Assembly: GCA_030737875.1 (NCBI GenBank) | Contig: CM060921.1 | Coordinates: 397,770,192-397,834,191, forward strand | Length of the DNA stretch: 64,000 nt | From: Allium sativum | Lineage: Eukaryota > Streptophyta > Magnoliopsida > Asparagales > Amaryllidaceae | Reading direction: 5' to 3' | In this document: in pieces, positions 60,042 to 64,000 of the stretch | Numbering within the stretch: the stretch's first letter is position 1 | Layout of the letters: each line of letters opens with the position of its first letter | The notes under the pieces: generated by a model | What the model was told of the DNA's origin: nothing | Databases searched by the model: none | Seen by the model: the letters and a program-made list of their open reading frames with translations, nothing else | Translations under genes and position numbers: made by a program

Positions 60042-63000
60042 TGTGACGACAAGGAATTTCGCTCGGTCCGAACCAGTCGCTAAACCGATCCAGGCCGTTC
60101 GAAACGCCCTATCGTTTGAGAACAGGACAAAACAGAACGCATACAGAAGAACATTTCATTGTATATCACAACAATGCATCAGATTACAAGAATATACAGA
60201 GTATAAATGAATACTACACAGAAATATCAGAGATTTAAATTACATTTAAATACATAGCAGCGGAAAATAATACAATACACAACTAGAAGAAGATATACGG
60301 ATACAAAGCTTTCCGGATATCGTTCCAGCTGTAAACCAGGATCCTGTGAATATAAATCTGCAAAACCAAAACTACTAGCTGCCCGTGTCAAAATAAGGGC
60401 ACCCAGAGTTTAGGTTAAAACAATAAACTCCAGGTCAGTCATGTGACTGGCGTGAGAACTAAAACAGTTATTAATCTTTATTTTAAATCATTAGGTAAAT
60501 CAAGGGACCACGCCGTATAACACGGAACGGGTTTCCTCCCAAGAATACCAGTGCATGAGACAAACAGCGCAATGCTAAATAAAGAAAAATGAAGCTGTTA
60601 TAAGACCCAGGTCCTATCACACAATGCAACGCAAGCCGGGGGATAGGGTTTTCCCTTATAACAGCCAAAGAATGCTTGATACGTTTAAAACAAATCATTT
60701 GATACTATTATAAGTGCATAGTGTATAAAACAACTTCAAATCATAAGTATCAATCATAGGCGGCATGAGCGTCCCATGCCACTATGTCGCCATATATAGG
60801 TTTACAAATAAAACCGCAGATGTCACGTATTTGGAAATTGGATTTCCATCTATGAACCGAGGCAAAAGATAGTCCTCACCGACTTCGAGACTCTCTAGCC
60901 CGAGCCTCAAGGTCAGAGCGCATCGACCCTTGGATCCTCAGCGCCAGTCCACCGATGTGGATTAAACTTAAACCCTGAACATGCGTCTCCCCACCCTATG
61001 GGGTGTAAGTCTGGTCCGTCTGCCGACCAGAATGCATCGGCCGAAACCGATATAACCGAGGCGCCTCGCAACAGCAACAACCACATAAGTCAAACTCGTC
61101 AGGGCGTGTAAAACCATTGACGCCACTTCTAGCTAGAAAGAAACGCATGCCCTCCCTGACGTCCTCTCCCGTTTTTGGTTCACAACCGGGGTGCGAGGCT
61201 CGCGAATTCACGTTACACAAAGCTGTGCCACACAGGCTGTGCTTTGATCATCACCACAAGACTTTGCTTTTCAACAGAAGCCTCGATCAATTGCCACTTA
61301 GGCATGCCACACAGGCAATTCACTCCATGCGTTTGATATCCATCAATATATAACCCCTGAGCTCGTACGTCTCAGAGAAGGGCGTTAAGCAAGAGAATAA
61401 ATTCTCCGCCGCCAAACAGATATATATTTAATAGAGATCAATCACACGGACTAAAATCCAATGTCAGACACACAGTCCATTTACAAGTCCGTTCTGGGTC
61501 TGAACGAAACCGGAGGCACCTAGTACCCCGCATATCCATCGATCTCCAAGTACGTCTGGACGATCACTAACTGTTTCCATCTTCTTGGGTGTACAACCCA
61601 ATCAAGATCATCAGTAATCACCCAAACGACGTGAAGACTTCTGGTCTTCGACCACCGTCTTCATCTTCGACACCACGTCGAATCAGTTATTCAGAATGGG
61701 ATAAACCCGGTCTTTCTGAATAACTCGCGTATATATTATAAAAGTGTTACACAAACACAACATACGCCTCATTCCAATTTAGAATATTCTTTTATTCAAA
61801 TATTCCTATACTTTGGGAAAAGTTCCCATTAATTTTATCCAAGATAAATTCTTTAAATTTATTCTTTAATCTCCTTTGAATATCAATTCAAACTAGTCGG
61901 GATTAGCGAACCTTACCGAAGTAATCATTTATTTTAATTTCCCAATCTAAACCTATTCATCCCATGAAGTAAAACTGGTAATACTTCATATCTAACACCA
62001 CGGTGTTATCGGTAAATTCAATTACCACTTCACGTTCAAATCTAATTAAAGATTTAACTATCGCCTGGAGCAAAACTAGTGATACTCCATTTTCGATCAT
62101 TTCAATCTAATTAAAGATTCATTAAAACTCCACTTAGTTTTAATCTTCGACTGGGTTAAAGAATCAGTGTCATTTAAAACACGGTTCACGATAAACCCAA
62201 AATCACATTCCATTAATTATCGGGTTAAAGAACAAGTGTTATTTAAAACACTGTTCACGATAAACCCAAAAATCAATACCCATTCAATTCCAATTAAATA
62301 TCATTTAATTGGTACACTTCATTAAATCTAAATAAAAAGATTTAATCTTTTCTCAACTGGGTTCAAGAACAGTGTTAGTGAAGACACCATTCACGACAAA
62401 CCCAAATCACATTCAATATTCAATACAAGGCTCTGAATAGAAAATATATCGGCTTATATTCAATATCGAATTCTACGACTAACAAATGTCGTATTGGAAA
62501 TAACGATATAAATATATATCTTTCAAATTTCCATAACAACACCTGTATAATCACGAATTCCAACATCGAAATATTCCGAAGACAATTTCGATTCAAATCC
62601 ACTCCAATGCAATCATTGGATATTCTGGTTATTTTTAAAACCCTTTTTAAATTCAATTTATTTATTTAAAAATAAATAGAATTTTAATTCTAGTTCAAAA
62701 CCAGTTCATTTCGATAAAAATCTATTTTTATCTTTTCAAATATGGAGTTTTTCATCCCAATTCTTCTCAAATCATTTCTTATGATTTTACACAAATTATT
62801 ACTATTTTTAATAATTTTATCAAGGCCTGTACAGTCGATTTCCATCAACGGCCATCGAACTGCACTTACAGCGACCTTTTTCGAATTTGATTTGGACATA
62901 ATTCCAAATCCAACCGTTAGATTTCTAATTTCTAATATTCTTTAGAAAGCTCTTTTCGATACGAACCCAACGGTTCCGGTTTTAGGAGAATCCGACGGTC

Positions 63001-64000
63001 GGATCTCCCGTAATGTCCGTTTGAAATAAATGGTCGAAATTCACGAACTGCCGCGGCGCGGCGCGTTCTATTCAGGCCATTATATTATATATATAATATA
63101 TATATATATAATATATTTCGTCGATTTCTATTTAAAACGAATTATATAAATAGTTTTAAATTCATTTCAAAAGCCATTTCAACTTCCTTTTCAATTCAAA
63201 TCAAAATTGAATTCTTCTTTATAAATTCGTTTCTATTCAATTCAAATTTCAATTCCATTTGAATTCATATTCAATTCAATTCATTTCGAAATTGTTTTCA
63301 ATTCAATTCATTTCGAAATTGTTTTCAATTCAATTCATTTCGAAATCGTTTTCAATTCAATTCATTTCGAAATCGTTTTCAATTCAATTCATTTCGAAAT
63401 TGTTTTCAATTCAATTCATTTCGAAATCGTTTTCAATTCAATTCATTTCTTAATATTCATTTTAAAATGAATAAAATCGATATAAATATCGTTCACGTCA
63501 AAATGGCGTCAATCTAATCAACACGGCTTCATATATTGATATTTTCAAATATTCCATTTCGAATATTTCTATTTCAAATATTTCTATTTTAAAACTGGAA
63601 TGAGGCCCAATCAATTACCATATAAAGTTAATTATATGGATTTTCATACAACACATGTATAATAGCATTGAAAAATAATCAACCATCAACCAAAGTGCAC
63701 TACACTGTATAAGCATCAAATATAGATATCTAACGCTTATAACAGCATGTCAATCAATCGATCGACATATTTAATCAATCAGGATGAGTGAACTTCAAAT
63801 TTCATCCCAACACCCGTGTGGGGTTTCAAACAATCAAACACAGATTTTATTTGTGCAGTTGGGCGATGTGTGAAATTTATCGTCCCAATCAATGCCATTC
63901 AAATAAGTGTACATAAACAAACCATCTGGTTTGTAAATGAATATTTATTTATTCACTTTACTATTTTCATATTCACGTTAAAAATTATATTTTTAACGAT
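60042..64000 (-). repeat. 5' LTR of D, partial
   Basis: U5/R side only; continues past the window. Carries the hairpin cluster at about 60375-60535 and the 27-bp array at 63255-63445. At 63690-63705 it reads aaccaaagtgcactacactg without interruption, the empty site for copia F. Confidence 0.9.
63255..63445. repeat. 27-bp tandem array in D's 5' LTR (about 7 units)
   Basis: Same as 29660-29850 with a few aaatcg to aaattg changes. Confidence 0.9.

Larger units (their letters stand above)
26450..64000 (-). mobile_element. Family-D long-LTR non-autonomous retrotransposon (runs off the window)
   Basis: The 3' LTR is 26450-59008, about 6.48 kb after removing copia F and one TSD copy. The core is only 59009-60041 (1,033 bp) and the 5' LTR starts at 60042 and leaves the window. 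PPT and initiator-Met PBS lie at the expected core edges. The core has no gag or pol. The 3,652 bp comparable between LTRs differ at about 24 sites by eye. The chromovirus-like 3' signature (a (G/C)GAGGACGAAA-like phrase and GGGGGAGAT PPT before TGTAATAACCCG) suggests descent from a Tekay/Del-type element. LTRs make up over 90% of the expected full length. Confidence 0.9.

Noticed and set aside
1..64000. Host protein-coding, tRNA or rRNA genes
   Set aside because: All longer frames with recognisable domains belong to retroelements, and no cloverleaf or rRNA-like sequence was seen by eye; a tRNAscan or Rfam run would be needed to exclude small RNAs.

Overview
The window is plant nuclear DNA made entirely of nested LTR retrotransposons. 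I see no host gene, tRNA, rRNA or CRISPR array. Plant origin follows from the lineages present: Tat-type and Athila-type Ty3 elements, a SIRE/Maximus-like Ty1/copia element, and long LTRs of the TGTAAYRACCCG type whose 3' ends resemble Tekay/Del chromoviruses. PBSs match initiator-Met or Asp tRNA. The species cannot be told; a repeat-rich angiosperm genome is likely.

Layout (letters are mine). Element A is an old, broken Tat-lineage Ty3 element on + (1-5066 and 24550-26449). Its integrase is split by solo LTR B (+, 5067-24549). B is split by the Athila-like element C (-, 5734-20576). C in turn holds a 6.87 kb solo LTR, D1 (-, 7150-14023). At 26450 A's 3' region is cut by a family-D element (-, 26450 to beyond the window end). 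Its 3' LTR holds copia element F (-, 30102-56177), and F's 5' LTR holds family-E element E (-, 41680-55953). Target-site duplications are perfect for D1, F and E, and 4/5 for B and C. The empty sites of F and E can be read in sister LTRs inside the window. LTR divergence estimated by eye falls with nesting depth: D about 0.7%, F about 0.5%, E about 0.4%; C is about 4%.

Coding capacity is decayed everywhere. A has stops in every domain, C has one frameshift and two stops, and F has two stops and a frameshift. Protease active-site Asp is Asn in both A and C. C also carries an inverted gag 5' fragment beside its PBS.

The most unusual content is the D and E families. They have very large LTRs (about 6.5-6.9 kb and 5.45 kb) around small non-coding cores (1.03 kb and 3.35 kb). 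B belongs to the same superfamily. B, D and E have diverged strongly but share a layout: a U3 built of about 168-bp degenerate repeats, a GC-rich patch downstream, tandem arrays, and three small hairpins in fixed order 320-490 nt before the LTR end, two of them with compensatory base changes. D and E also share a leader hairpin with a compensatory change, a GATGATG/CATCATC palindrome and an internal module of about 200 nt. I read these as cis-acting RNA signals kept by non-autonomous elements mobilised by an unseen helper. That is inference; the sequence matches are direct.
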